Below are positions 15,796 to 23,602 of a DNA stretch of 44,403 bases, in pieces. Source of the DNA: Deltaproteobacteria bacterium. Its GTDB lineage: Bacteria > Desulfobacterota > DSM-4660 > Desulfatiglandales > Desulfatiglandaceae. The stretch is taken from the NCBI GenBank assembly GCA_021737785.1, contig JAIPDI010000044.1, forward strand, positions 1 through 44,403. The letters are read 5' to 3'. Under the pieces are notes generated by a model. It was not told where the DNA came from and did no database searches. It saw only the letters and a program-made list of their open reading frames with translations. How positions within the stretch are numbered: position 1 is the stretch's first letter; every line of letters begins with the position of its first letter. The position numbers were made by a program, and so were the translations under genes.

Positions 15796-16206
15796 GATTT
15801 TACCTCCTGGAGGGGTTAATGAAGCGGCGCTGAAAATCCTTTTTGAAGAGTGCCCTAGGCCACTATAGATGTAGATCCCCGGTTTCCTTAACATTCCAGC
15901 CGCCAAATGTTACTCCTCATATAGTACTTACAATTAGAGGGTCGGGATGTCAATCCGGGAGTTAGTGGAGAAAGGTATGGGCGACTCTTCAGGCATTCGT
16001 CAGATTCGTTCTATCCGTGGTCAGAGCGCCTTTGAAATGGGATATCAATTAAATTGACCCTCAGGTAGGAAGCAAGTCGGTCCTTTGAGATTGACCGACA
16101 GGATATGGCGGTATAGTCTCCAGTTATTCCGGCAAGGTAGTGCGTAGGGATATCTCTCGCCCGCTTCGCTAGAGCCCGCAGAGATCGCAGAGATGACACA
16201 TTATTC

Positions 16207-16241
16207 TTTGCCTGATTTTTTGAGAGGAAAAATCAGGCAAA
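16207..16241 (+). repeat. Hairpin element A, 14-bp stem with TGAGAGG loop
   Basis: TTTGCCTGATTTTT (16207-16220) and AAAAATCAGGCAAA (16228-16241) pair perfectly around the loop TGAGAGG. A CGCAGAG-rich tract (about 16168-16192) lies on its left. No gene is found between 15796 and 16428; this element and element B are the only clear structures in it. Confidence 0.8.
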
Positions 16242-16327
16242 ACAACCAGCTATCGCATTGGGTAATCCAGCATAGGTCCCAACAACACATCAGATGAGTA
16301 ATTGCCTTTATCAAGGGATGTCAGGGT

Positions 16328-16362
16328 TTGATCAGAATCCTCCTCTCAAGGATTCTGATCAA
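16328..16362 (-). repeat. Hairpin element B, 14-bp stem with the same loop on the other strand
   Basis: TTGATCAGAATCCT (16328-16341) and AGGATTCTGATCAA (16349-16362) pair perfectly around CCTCTCA, the reverse complement of the loop of element A. A CTCTGTG-rich tract (16366-16392) lies on its right, mirroring the tract next to A. The two elements are thus inverted copies of one architecture with unrelated stem sequences. Confidence 0.8.
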
Positions 16363-16428
16363 GAAACTCTGTGGTCCCTGTGAGCTCTGTGAGAGACACA
16401 AAAATCTATGGGAGACCAATAGCGCGTT

Positions 16429-17471
16429 GTGAAACCGACCCAAGAACAACAGGCCATACTGGATTTGACAGGGAGGGTCCTTCTGCTCAACGCAAGGGCG
16501 GGGACCGGGAAGACCACCACCCTTCAAATGATCGCCTCCGCCCATCCGGATCTGAAGATCCTTTACCTGGTCTTCAACCGGAAGGCCAGAGAGGAGGCGC
16601 GTGGAAAGTTTCCAAGGAATGTGGAGGTCCGTACGGTCCATTCCCTAGCCTTCTCCAAGAATGTCGGTCAGATTGGCAACTTCACTATCGCCGACATGCT
16701 CCAGGCCTTCAAGGGACGACAGAATGCCCAGCAGCTCGCCGCGGTAAGCCATGATCTGGTCGAATTCTTTATGAATTCGCCGTTCCCCAAGATCGAGGAG
16801 GCCATGGACCTGTTTCAGGCAGAGCACCTCGGCCATCTCAGCGATGAAATGAAGGCGTCCGTTCAAGACCACCGGGATCGGATCGTTGAGGCAGGCAGGG
16901 AGATCTTGGGGCAATGGTACCGGACATCACGGCTTCCCTGTCGAAACCGGAGGCCCTCTTGACCCACGCATTCGGCGACGAGGCCAACATCGCCTATGTG
17001 GCCTTCACCCGCGCAATCCAGGACCTCTATCTCCCCCCGGACTTCAAAGACATTCTCACCCCCGCGTGGCAGGCGGCCATGAAGCAATATGAACCATCCC
17101 CACCTCCCAAGATCTCCCATGCCCCTCAGCCCAAACGTTCACGGACAGAATTCCGTGCCTTTTCAAGTACCCGATCCGGCCCCTCGACACCCAAGGCCCC
17201 CGAGCCCAACGCGCCACGCAAGAAACGCTTCAAGGTCGGGGACAGGCCCGCCCTGGCGCGACTTACCTCACCTTGAATTCAGGATTTCGGCTTGTGTCGC
17301 GTATTAGATTGGCCTCTGCAACTGACAAAGGAAATCAGGTCTGGGCCAGGGGTGAAAACGAGTCACGGAACAGGGACCGTCGTAGAGATTGATGGCGAGA
17401 AATATCTGGTGGATCTGCATGGGCAGAGAGCTAAGCTTTGGACAAAGGAATGGGCGCTTCGAAAAGCCTGA
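16429..17471 (+). pseudogene. UvrD/PcrA-type helicase gene with a deleted middle
   Basis: The first 160 or so codons are a normal UvrD N-terminus with the Q-motif TQEQQAIL, Walker A NARAGTGKTTTL and motif Ia. Near 16905 the frame changes and jumps directly to the C-terminal helicase motif IAYVAFTRAIQDLYLP (frame of 16914), so motifs II to V are missing (several hundred residues in the family). A TGA at 17274 and about 80 non-family bases interrupt the linker, and the last piece (17352-17471) encodes a Tudor-like tail, GTVVEIDGEKYLVDLHGQ. At least one large deletion and one stop make the gene non-functional. The 180 bases after it contain nothing recognisable. Confidence 0.8.
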
Positions 17472-17654
17472 GGCGGGTATCTCACGGCCGAGGGACATCC
17501 GGGATGAGGGGTGCCTGCATCATCAAGCAAGAGGTGGTCGCATTGTCGAGTCCAGAAGAAGCCTCTTCAACGAGGTCCAACCGCTCCGAGACAGGGTTGC
17601 ACCTTGGGGATGTCCCTTGTTTCTGTCCATCCCGTGTTTCAAATCAATCTCTGA

Positions 17655-17930
17655 TCATTCCAAATTCGCGGATTGTTCACCTTCATGGATCACGTGAGGG
17701 AGGATAAACAGATCATATTCATCCTCCACCTTGATACATTCCTTGTGGCACGCCTCAAGAACCTCATCCACAGACAAATTCTTGGGAACTGCCACTTCAA
17801 AGGTAAAGTCTTCATCCTCAAAACTGGCAATAGGCCTCACATTGATGCCAGGATAGAGGCGGTGAACCGCATCTACGAACTTGGCAGCCGCCTCAGCCAG
17901 GCTCTTATTCCTGGTTTTCAATTCCGGCAT
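17655..17930 (-). CDS. Small acidic protein paired with a HEPN protein
   Basis: 91 residues starting MPELKTRNKSLAEAAAKF, with GAGGTGAG just upstream. It is acidic, with a predicted alpha-beta pattern (VDAVHRLYPGINVRPIASF, then DFTFEVAVPKNLSVDEVLEACHKE). I do not recognise a family. It starts four bases after the HEPN stop, so the two are one translational unit. A role as an antitoxin or accessory to the HEPN protein is an inference from that arrangement only. Confidence 0.6.
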   Translation of the reverse strand: MPELKTRNKSLAEAAAKFVDAVHRLYPGINVRPIASFEDEDFTFEVAVPKNLSVDEVLEACHKECIKVEDEYDLFILPHVIHEGEQSANLE

Positions 17931-17934
17931 TTGC

Positions 17935-18321
17935 TCACCTCGCTTTTTCCTCAATGGATTGGATAACCTGTTGCACCGTTTCCAGAAGATCGCCCAACTG
18001 ATTTTCGTCAACAGGCCTTGCTTCATAATCGCTCTTGATACGATACGAATAGAGTCTCCTCAATAACAGCCGTTTCTCTTCCAGTAAGCCAGGTCCTGTA
18101 CGCCTTGGTGACGGGTCAAACCAATACCCCGCCACGAAGTGCTTGATGATGCCAAGGTGCCGCCAGACTTTTCCCTCTTCCGGTTCTCCGAGGGCCGCCC
18201 ACATGGCCTGGTAGGATGCATAATAGGCCCTTGACGAAGCGCTGTTGAACCGCTTGTCTTTGAACAGTATCCTCGCATCGTCCAGATAACGCCTTGCAAT
18301 CTCTAAACGAAATTCGATCAC
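17935..18321 (-). CDS. HEPN-domain protein
   Basis: 128 residues, all helical. It has the HEPN features SASSRAYYASYQAMWAAL in helix 2 and RLYSYRIKSDYEARPV near the C-terminus, where Arg and the following SDY correspond to the R-x-x-x-D-Y form seen in stand-alone HEPN proteins. Many HEPN proteins are RNases in toxin-antitoxin or defence modules, but this subgroup (PF05168-like) includes members without proven activity. It lies upstream of, and four bases from, the small acidic gene. Confidence 0.8.
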   Translation of the reverse strand: MIEFRLEIARRYLDDARILFKDKRFNSASSRAYYASYQAMWAALGEPEEGKVWRHLGIIKHFVAGYWFDPSPRRTGPGLLEEKRLLLRRLYSYRIKSDYEARPVDENQLGDLLETVQQVIQSIEEKAR

Positions 18322-18423
18322 GTTTCACAGTCCCCTTACAAGTATGAAATCGTTCCCCTGGCCTCATAACCCTTCAGGATTGCAAATAAATGTAAAGATG
18401 TAACTGGCGTCCTATACCTCTCA

Positions 18424-18660
18424 TCATAGATCATCCCAGACTTCCTTCCAGGGCCTTGTCCTGCCTGCCCCAATATCATCCAACCCTTTTTTGACGAGCT
18501 TCTTGAATTCCGAGGATTGAGACAGAATCCTGCTTTCTCTATGATCTTCGACTTCGTCCATGATGGAAAGCATTCTCCGGTATTCCTTTATCGGTAGGAT
18601 AACCGCAGTCGGGTTTCCCTTTTCGTCGACGATGTACTGTTCACTCACCGAAGGCGCCAT
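18424..18660 (-). CDS. Phd/YefM-type antitoxin, orphan
   Basis: 78 residues: SEQYIVDEKGNPTAVILPIKEY is the N-terminal DNA-binding fold of Phd/YefM antitoxins, followed by a charged tail (ILSQSSEFKKLVKKGLDDI) that would wrap a RelE- or Doc-type toxin. No toxin gene follows: only 100 bases separate it from the HEPN gene. Either the toxin was lost or the protein acts alone. Confidence 0.75.
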   Translation of the reverse strand: MAPSVSEQYIVDEKGNPTAVILPIKEYRRMLSIMDEVEDHRESRILSQSSEFKKLVKKGLDDIGAGRTRPWKEVWDDL

Positions 18661-18833
18661 GACGAAACTCTCCTCTCTAACGACTATTGGCAGCGAGATT
18701 CATTTGGTGGATCTTCTAAAGATACCCTTCACATGATCAAAATGCAATGAGATATCAGCCACCACTCCCTACTTACCCATATTGATTGCCCTGATTTCCA
18801 GTGATTACAAGGGGTTTCTAACAGGGTCCGGCG

Positions 18834-19057
18834 CTAGTGCATTCCTAAACTGGGGCGATCCGATCCGGCAACGGCATACGCCACTGCCCTCGGGTTTTCC
18901 ATCCGCTTGGATGCGTCCAAGATTTCCATTCCCACGATATTTCCGATTTTGTGAAGTCGAGAATGATGCCCGCTTTCTCCTCATCGCTATCCTCAATCGC
19001 TGCATTGCTGAAGAGGCTGCGAAGGACATCCACCTGAGCGTCGCAGATTATCTTCAT
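18834..19057 (-). pseudogene. DUF2283 protein with a frameshift
   Basis: The ATG lies in an ATGA overlap with the nucleotidyltransferase stop. The first 38 codons (MKIICDAQVDVLRSLF ... EKAGIILDF) are a DUF2283 domain. The frame then changes by one base near 18945, after which the expected remainder continues as KIGNIVGMEILDASKRMENP and runs to a TAG at 18834. One missing base restores the whole family length. It could be a sequencing error or a recent mutation. DUF2283 proteins often sit next to toxin-antitoxin genes. Confidence 0.75.
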
Positions 19058-19362
19058 AATGGTCTGGCCTCCTTGAGTATTCGACGCCGCAGCAGCCAAT
19101 AGAGTCCATCTTCAGAAACCACATCGACTTTGACACCGAGTAACTCCTGAAGGTCCAAGACCAGGGCGCTCAGATCGAGCAGGCTTCGTCCTTCATCCAT
19201 TCTTACAAGGAGATCGATGTCGCTTTCCAGACCTGCCTCACCCCTGACCACCGAGCCAAAGACCCTTGGCTCCCGGGCGCCATGCTTTGCAGCCAGGGCG
19301 ATTACCGCATCACGATGTTCTTTCAAACGTTCTTCGATGTCCATTGCAGTCACCTCAATCAA
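19054..19362 (-). CDS. MntA-like minimal nucleotidyltransferase
   Basis: 102 residues with RVFGSVVRGEAGLESDIDLLV, the GS-x9-DxD signature with both metal-binding aspartates, and a further acidic strand VKVDVVSEDG. The family normally partners a HEPN (HepT or DUF86) toxin; here the next gene is a DUF2283 frame instead, and the closest HEPN gene is 700 bases downstream on the same strand. It may be the remaining half of a dissolved pair. Confidence 0.8.
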   Translation of the reverse strand: MIEVTAMDIEERLKEHRDAVIALAAKHGAREPRVFGSVVRGEAGLESDIDLLVRMDEGRSLLDLSALVLDLQELLGVKVDVVSEDGLYWLLRRRILKEARPL

Positions 19363-19405
19363 CCCAACGACTGATTCTAAGGTGTATTCATGCCCATGGG
19401 CTGGA

Positions 19406-20749
19406 TTAGCGTGACGGAGGCATTAACATCCAGACATAGGCAGGCTGAGCCGCCACGCCGGTCGGCGTTTCAGGGGGCATGCCATCCATCGTGAGCGTCA
19501 GGAGTACTCTGCGTGCTTTCGGGAAAAGGCTCCCCGCCTCCACAAGCGAGCGCAGTTCGCGCCGGGTTGTTTCCGGGTCTCCTGCATCGGCGCAGACCTG
19601 GATCAGCTCCATCTCGCCAGAAGGATATCGTGCCAGGAAATCCACTTCAAATCCTCCCGGTGTCTTGACATAGGTGATTTCGGCCTTTCGGCGCTCCAAT
19701 TCCACCAATACAGCCGTCTCCAGCGCGTGCCCCGTGTTGGAACGTCCCGTGCGATCGAAAACCGGAATGAGTCCTGGATCAACCGGGTAAACCTTTCGGG
19801 GATTGACCATGCGTTGCCTTTCGGAGGCCGCCTCCATCCACACCGTGCGAATGAGAAAACAGTCGTTCAAATATCCCAGAAACTGGTGCACAGAGTCCTT
19901 GGAGATGGCGATCCCCTGAGATTTAAGCGCCCAATAGAATTTCTCCACACTGAAAAGTCCGGCGGCATTGCTCAGCAGGTGCCGCACCAGCCAGCGCAAA
20001 CCGGTCACATTGCTCACAGCGTGCCGCTCAACCACATCACGAAGCATGGCCACATCCACATAGTCCCGCAGCAGTTGATACCGCGTGGCCGTGTCCAGGC
20101 CCTGGATCTCTGGAAAACCTCCCCTGACCAGGTAGTCCAAAAAAGATTTTTCCAAAGACGAACGGGATGGGTTATCCAGGAAATCGGGCTGGGCCGGTAT
20201 CGGTTCTCCGTTGTGCCGCAATGCCTCTTCCAGGCTGAAAGGGTGCAAGACCACCTCCCATGCCCGGCCACGCAGGGCGGTGGCGATCTCCCGTGAGAGG
20301 AGGGCCGCGGAGGATCCGGATACAAACAGTTCGACCCTCTCCGAATCCAGGAGTCGGCGAACGAACCGCTCCCAGCCCGGCACGGTCTGTATCTCGTCAA
20401 AGCACCACAACACGGTTTCGCGGTTGCGAAATCCGGGATAGCGGCGATAGTATTCCTCTACCAGCGTATGTAGATGCTCTGCTGTTACACCTGCCAGCCG
20501 CTCATCCTCAAAATTGATGTACGGCATGCGTTCCCGGTCCATGCCCTCTGATAGTAGTTCACGCTGCACCTGATGCACAAACATGGTTTTTCCGGCCCTG
20601 CGAATCCCTACCACTGCGGAAATCTTCCCGGGAAGAACTATCGCTCCATAGATACGTCTTCGGGTGCCGACTGGAATTGACGAAGTCAGAGATTCAGCCA
20701 GTTTTTCTTTGAGCCGATTCTGAAATGGGTTGGGGGAATTTATTTCCAT
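19406..20749 (-). CDS. AAA ATPase with DUF4143 C-terminal domain
   Basis: 447 residues from ATG 20749 (an in-frame TTG lies six bases upstream). N-terminal AAA_14 domain with Walker A VVGIRRAGKTMF and Walker B VLWCFDEIQ, sensor-like FVSGSSAALLSREI, then a winged-helix linker and the DUF4143 domain with its nuclease-like signature EVDFLARYPSGEMELIQVC near the C-terminus. This is a very common family of unknown cellular role, often in accessory regions. A 21-base palindrome lies directly upstream of the start. Confidence 0.88.
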   Translation of the reverse strand: MEINSPNPFQNRLKEKLAESLTSSIPVGTRRRIYGAIVLPGKISAVVGIRRAGKTMFVHQVQRELLSEGMDRERMPYINFEDERLAGVTAEHLHTLVEEYYRRYPGFRNRETVLWCFDEIQTVPGWERFVRRLLDSERVELFVSGSSAALLSREIATALRGRAWEVVLHPFSLEEALRHNGEPIPAQPDFLDNPSRSSLEKSFLDYLVRGGFPEIQGLDTATRYQLLRDYVDVAMLRDVVERHAVSNVTGLRWLVRHLLSNAAGLFSVEKFYWALKSQGIAISKDSVHQFLGYLNDCFLIRTVWMEAASERQRMVNPRKVYPVDPGLIPVFDRTGRSNTGHALETAVLVELERRKAEITYVKTPGGFEVDFLARYPSGEMELIQVCADAGDPETTRRELRSLVEAGSLFPKARRVLLTLTMDGMPPETPTGVAAQPAYVWMLMPPSR

Positions 20750-20758
20750 GAGCAAATA

Positions 20759-20779
20759 TTATCCTTTTTAAAAGGATAA
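20759..20779 (-). promoter_or_regulatory. Perfect palindrome covering the ribosome-binding site of the DUF4143 gene
   Basis: TTATCCTTTT, one central base and AAAAGGATAA form a perfect 10-bp inverted repeat ending nine bases before the ATG at 20749. On the transcript the right arm holds AAGGA, so a hairpin would hide the ribosome-binding site. It could also be a protein operator. Confidence 0.55.
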
Positions 20780-20798
20780 ATAAAGCCAAAAATCACCT

Positions 20799-20888
20799 TT
20801 AAGGAAGGAGAAATCTTTTTCTTTCTGCGGCCCATTCTTTGAGCCACGTTTCCGGATCAACCTCATCCAAAAGCCTGACAGTTGTCAC
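20799..20888 (-). CDS. Possible small ORF after a frameshifted gene
   Basis: 29 codons from a GTG that overlaps the stop of the preceding frame (GTGA): MTTVRLLDEVDPETWLKEW and a basic tail ending FLLP. The spacing suggests translational coupling. Not recognised; it may be only the tail of a decayed gene. Confidence 0.25.
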   Translation of the reverse strand: MTTVRLLDEVDPETWLKEWAAERKRFLLP

Positions 20889-21408
20889 CCAGCCTCGTCT
20901 TGTTTTGGCAGCGTCGTTGCCACTTCGAGAAACAATTGATCTCCCTTATCCTTCATGATCCAATCCGCGACCATCCTCATATTGTGAGGGTACAGTTCCT
21001 GCTTTCGGTTCAGCATGAATTCCAGCACTTCCTGAGTGCCGGAGTCCTCCATATCCCCGTTCCAGCAAAGGCCTCCGCGAGTATCCGACCCCGGTCTTCT
21101 CCGGTAAGCAAAGACGCATTCCAGCAGATAATGGCCATAGCGATCGCCTTGTGTTGCTGCTCCACATTCTCAGCATGCTCCATCAGCGGTGCAGCGTATT
21201 TCAGGATGACTTCCGACATCTTTTTTCTGCCCGGAGGATTCCGAATCAGTTTGCCCGCGAACCGGGGCTTCTCCTTCAGCACTTTTTCCATGAGGTCGCG
21301 AGGCTCGATTCTACGGGCCTGGCGGCGCAGTTTCTTTTTGGATGTTGTGGGTTTTTTTTGGATTTCTTTTGCGGCATGCCCTTTCCTCTCAAAATCGGCA
21401 CCGTTCAT
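20885..21408 (-). pseudogene. Unknown helical protein with a frameshift
   Basis: A Lys-rich N-terminus (SKKKLRRQARRI) leads into a helical body (KYAAPLMEHAENVEQQHKAIAMAIICWNASLLT). The frame ends at a TGA near 21010, but the neighbouring frame continues with coding-like sequence from about 21060 (DMEDSGTQEVLEFMLNRKQE) to TGA at 20885. One frameshift around 21050-21070 therefore splits a gene of about 173 codons. The family is unknown to me. It may share an operon with the DUF4143 gene that follows. Confidence 0.55.
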
Positions 21409-21574
21409 CCCTATATATCAGCAAATTCATACCCCATCCCGACCCAATAACGCCAATCTTTGAACGCTTTCCTGGTTTGTTCAGGCGTTGTACTGATCCG
21501 CGTCAGCGGGGAGAGCGGCGCAATGAACAGTGAAGAATCATTCGTTATCAGCATTCCGGAAGTCAGGGTAGGAA

Positions 21575-21904
21575 TTAAACAGGAAGTCTTCGTTTACCAT
21601 TCGCCGGCCAGCCCCAGGATGCGGCGCCGATATCCTCTGAAACCCACATGCCGGTCTTCTCCAGACGATGGATCACCGGCTTGACGCTTTCGATCAAACC
21701 GAATGATTTGGCTTCCAGCAGGACCCGCAACGTTCCCCAAACCGTGAGTCCCGCTGCGATGGCCGTTCTTCTGGCAAGCGCATCATCCAGCAAGAGGATG
21801 TAATCGGGGTGTTCAAGAGCTAGAGACATGGCGGCAATCTCCCCCGCGCCGAGATCCGTGGCAAACCACTCGGAAGGCGTCGTTTGGGGATCCGTGATTT
21901 TCAT
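21575..21904 (-). pseudogene. DUF3368 (PIN-like) protein lacking its N-terminus
   Basis: From residue 18 on the sequence is a DUF3368 protein: GAGEIAAMSLALEHPDYILLLDDALARR, then TVWGTLRVLLEAKSFGLI and VKPVIHRLEKTGMWVS. Intact family members have about 60 more residues in front, with the first PIN-like Asp (SNTSPL-type motif), which are absent; DNA of another gene (a Res-like start) is joined there instead. DUF3368 proteins are VapC-like toxins usually paired with UPF0175 antitoxins; no antitoxin is visible. Probably a fusion scar of a deletion. Confidence 0.65.
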
Positions 21905-21941
21905 CCAGGAATAATCTTGGGGATTGGGGACGTCGAATCCC

Positions 21942-21989
21942 CGGCCGCAGGCTCAGACGGCCCGATATGGCGTTGACGTGTCGGTTCAT
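21942..21989 (-). pseudogene. First codons of a Res-like (type III restriction) helicase
   Basis: ATG at 21989 with GGGGGA upstream begins MNRHVNAISGRLSLRP, which resembles the conserved opening of DEAD/DEAH helicases of Res/type III restriction loci (recalled from family alignments). After about 16 codons the similarity ends and the sequence passes into the DUF3368 fragment. Its place, 14 bases after the RhuM-like stop, fits the usual order mod-rhuM-res. Confidence 0.4.
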
Positions 21990-22003
21990 TCCAGTATCCC
22001 CCA

Positions 22004-22249
22004 TTACACGTTGGCGCGATTGATCAGGCTCAGGAACACTTTGTTTTGAACTACCGAGGATTCCTCGGTAGTTCCTTTGCGGAGCAACTCACCTTCGTTA
22101 TAGATGTTACGAACGTGCAGTCCGATGGTGTCTGTGTCTTTGTCAAAAAGTTCCGCCATTTGACGTTGATTCAACCAGACGGTTTCACGGTCCAACTGAA
22201 CATCCAACTGCACTGTTCCGTCATCGGAGTGGTAAAGAATAACATCCAT
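22004..22249 (-). pseudogene. RhuM-family N-terminal fragment
   Basis: 82 codons beginning in a TGATG overlap with the methyltransferase end. VQLDRETVWLNQRQMAELFDKDTDTIGLHVRNIYNEGEL and TTEESSVVQ are the N-terminal DNA-binding-like domain of RhuM proteins, which normally exceed 300 residues. After SSVVQ only 13 residues follow. The middle and most of the C-terminus are missing. Confidence 0.75.
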
Positions 22250-22545
22250 CAATCCGGTTCCTCGTCAAACAATCCCATCTGACCCTTGGGCAGCGGCGCC
22301 TGGGGCAGGTTTTCCACCCGCAGGCTGTAATCGTCATGCCCCCACTCGCACCGCGCAAGCACGGCCCTGGGGATCTTCTTTACCGTCAAATTGGAATAGC
22401 GATCCGCCCGGGCGCGGAATGCGGTGCAGAGCACCAGGAGCGATCGATACGGTCCCACCGACCCTTGTTCGGCGACAGGCTCTGTTTCCGGTCCAGCTCA
22501 TTAGATTCCTGGGCTATCGGACCAAGGCTGATTTTGAGCGAATTC
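22249..22545 (-). pseudogene. C-terminal remnant of a DNA methyltransferase of the mod-rhuM-res type
   Basis: The end of the frame, NLTVKKIPRAVLARCEWGHDDYSLRVENLP, followed by QMGLFDEE, is the distinctive tail of adenine methyltransferases found in such restriction loci. Just upstream ELDRKQSLSPNKGRWDR lies in another frame, so there is a frameshift near 22455. Nothing of the catalytic DPPY or SAM-binding region remains. Confidence 0.65.
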
Positions 22546-22624
22546 ACGGCTGGGGCGATCCAGTGTTTCATGGCTGTGAAGAAGCAACTATTTGTATTCA
22601 TTGTTTATAGCCCTTTTCCGTTTT

Positions 22625-22777
22625 CTAATGAAGTAAAAGGGCGGCATCGATCTGGTGCGGATTCAGATCCACCTGCGCATCCATCAGTGCGGCAGTCAAC
22701 TTCTCGACACTGTCGGGCGGAAAGCGCCGCGTCAATTCGTAGAAGATATATTTTGCCTGATGGTCGGTTAGGCTCAA
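22625..22777 (-). pseudogene. N-terminal remnant of a SNF2-type helicase
   Basis: From a TTG at 22777 the frame reads MSLTDHQAKYIFYELTRR, then DSVEKLTAALMDAQVDLNPHQIDAALLL, and stops. This is the characteristic opening of SNF2/Rad54-like helicases that precede a methyltransferase in defence islands; the next expected residues (the Walker A region) are absent. The frame is open further upstream to 22972 without similarity. Confidence 0.65.
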
Positions 22778-23160
22778 CTTCTGGATTTTCCTTTTATCCC
22801 TTAATTCCTGTATAAAGCAACCGGCATGCCGGAGGCTCCACCACACACTTTTTCCAGAAACCCCGCCTATTTCAGAATGGCCAGACCCCATTAAAAAACA
22901 AAACCCCGATTCTCTCGAAAGATGGAGATCGGAGTTTATGGGCGAATATGACCATTTCCATTCCTCTTTCACTTTTGTGGTTGAAAAAGGCCAGTTGGTA
23001 ACAAATTCTGCTTATTCTCTCATAGTCCGCCATGTTGCAGATGTCAACGGAAACATCTCCGATCCATATCCGGATGTCTTAGAGAAGATGGACGTTCAGC
23101 TTGGCCGGCGTCTCCGCCCGCGGCCGATGACGTAAACTTACACATTGGACGACGTCATAT
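22778..23160. other. Intergenic, no gene seen
   Basis: The only clear structure is an imperfect hairpin at 22902-22936 (CCGAT..CTC paired with GAG..ATCGG), a possible terminator at the edge of the defence-island remnants. An open frame covers 22938-23135 but lacks coding character. Confidence 0.4.
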
Positions 23161-23163
23161 TTA

Positions 23164-23229
23164 TGAGCATATGCTCAAAAAAAATCTTGACAGGGATTTA
23201 GGAGGAATTATATTATGAACGCACGCTCA
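23164..23229 (+). promoter_or_regulatory. Promoter of the DUF134 operon with two operator-like palindromes
   Basis: TGAGCATATGCTCA (23164-23177) is a perfect palindrome. It is followed by TTGACA (23187-23192) and, after 16 bases, TATATT (23209-23214). A second, imperfect copy, TGAACGCACGCTCA (23216-23229), covers the likely start of transcription. The spacing fits a repressor that binds on both sides of the promoter, most simply the DUF134 protein encoded next. Confidence 0.7.
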
Positions 23230-23244
23230 TAACAGGAGGGAACC

Positions 23245-23583
23245 ATGCCGAGGCCCAGAAAACTCAGATTTGTGCAGGGACATCCCATTGTGGACGCCTT
23301 TATTCCGAACAGCGTGCCGCCCTGGGGACGAGAGGAAGTGACCCTTTCCATAGAGGGCCTCGAGGCCATCCGGTTAGTCGATCTTCAAAGGATGGACCAG
23401 GAGACGGCAGCGCAAATGATGAATGTCTCGCGTCCGACATTCGGGAGGATCCTGGCCGAGGCGAGGGCCATAGTGGCCGACGCCCTGGTTATGGGAAAAA
23501 TGCTCAGAATCGAGGGCGGGCATTATGACATGCCGCCCAGGGGAAGAGGACGACACCGCAGGGGAAGAGGCGGTGCATTTTAG
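23245..23583 (+). CDS. DUF134-family HTH regulator
   Basis: 112 residues. It opens with the family signature PRPRKLRFV and has the helix-turn-helix ETAAQMMNVSRPTFGRILAEAR, followed by the basic tail PRGRGRHRRGRG. In sulfate reducers such regulators lie with Mrp/NifX-type metal-cofactor proteins and DUF5320 proteins. Ribosome-binding site AGGAGGG six bases before the ATG. Probably autoregulated through the palindromes directly upstream. Confidence 0.88.
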   Translation: MPRPRKLRFVQGHPIVDAFIPNSVPPWGREEVTLSIEGLEAIRLVDLQRMDQETAAQMMNVSRPTFGRILAEARAIVADALVMGKMLRIEGGHYDMPPRGRGRHRRGRGGAF

Positions 23584-23602
23584 AAGAGAGGAGGTGACCA
23601 CA

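Noticed and set aside
17274-17276. In-frame TGA in the UvrD-like gene as selenocysteine
   Set aside because: No Cys is expected there, the sequence after it is not family-like for about 80 bases, and the gene lacks its middle; it is decay.
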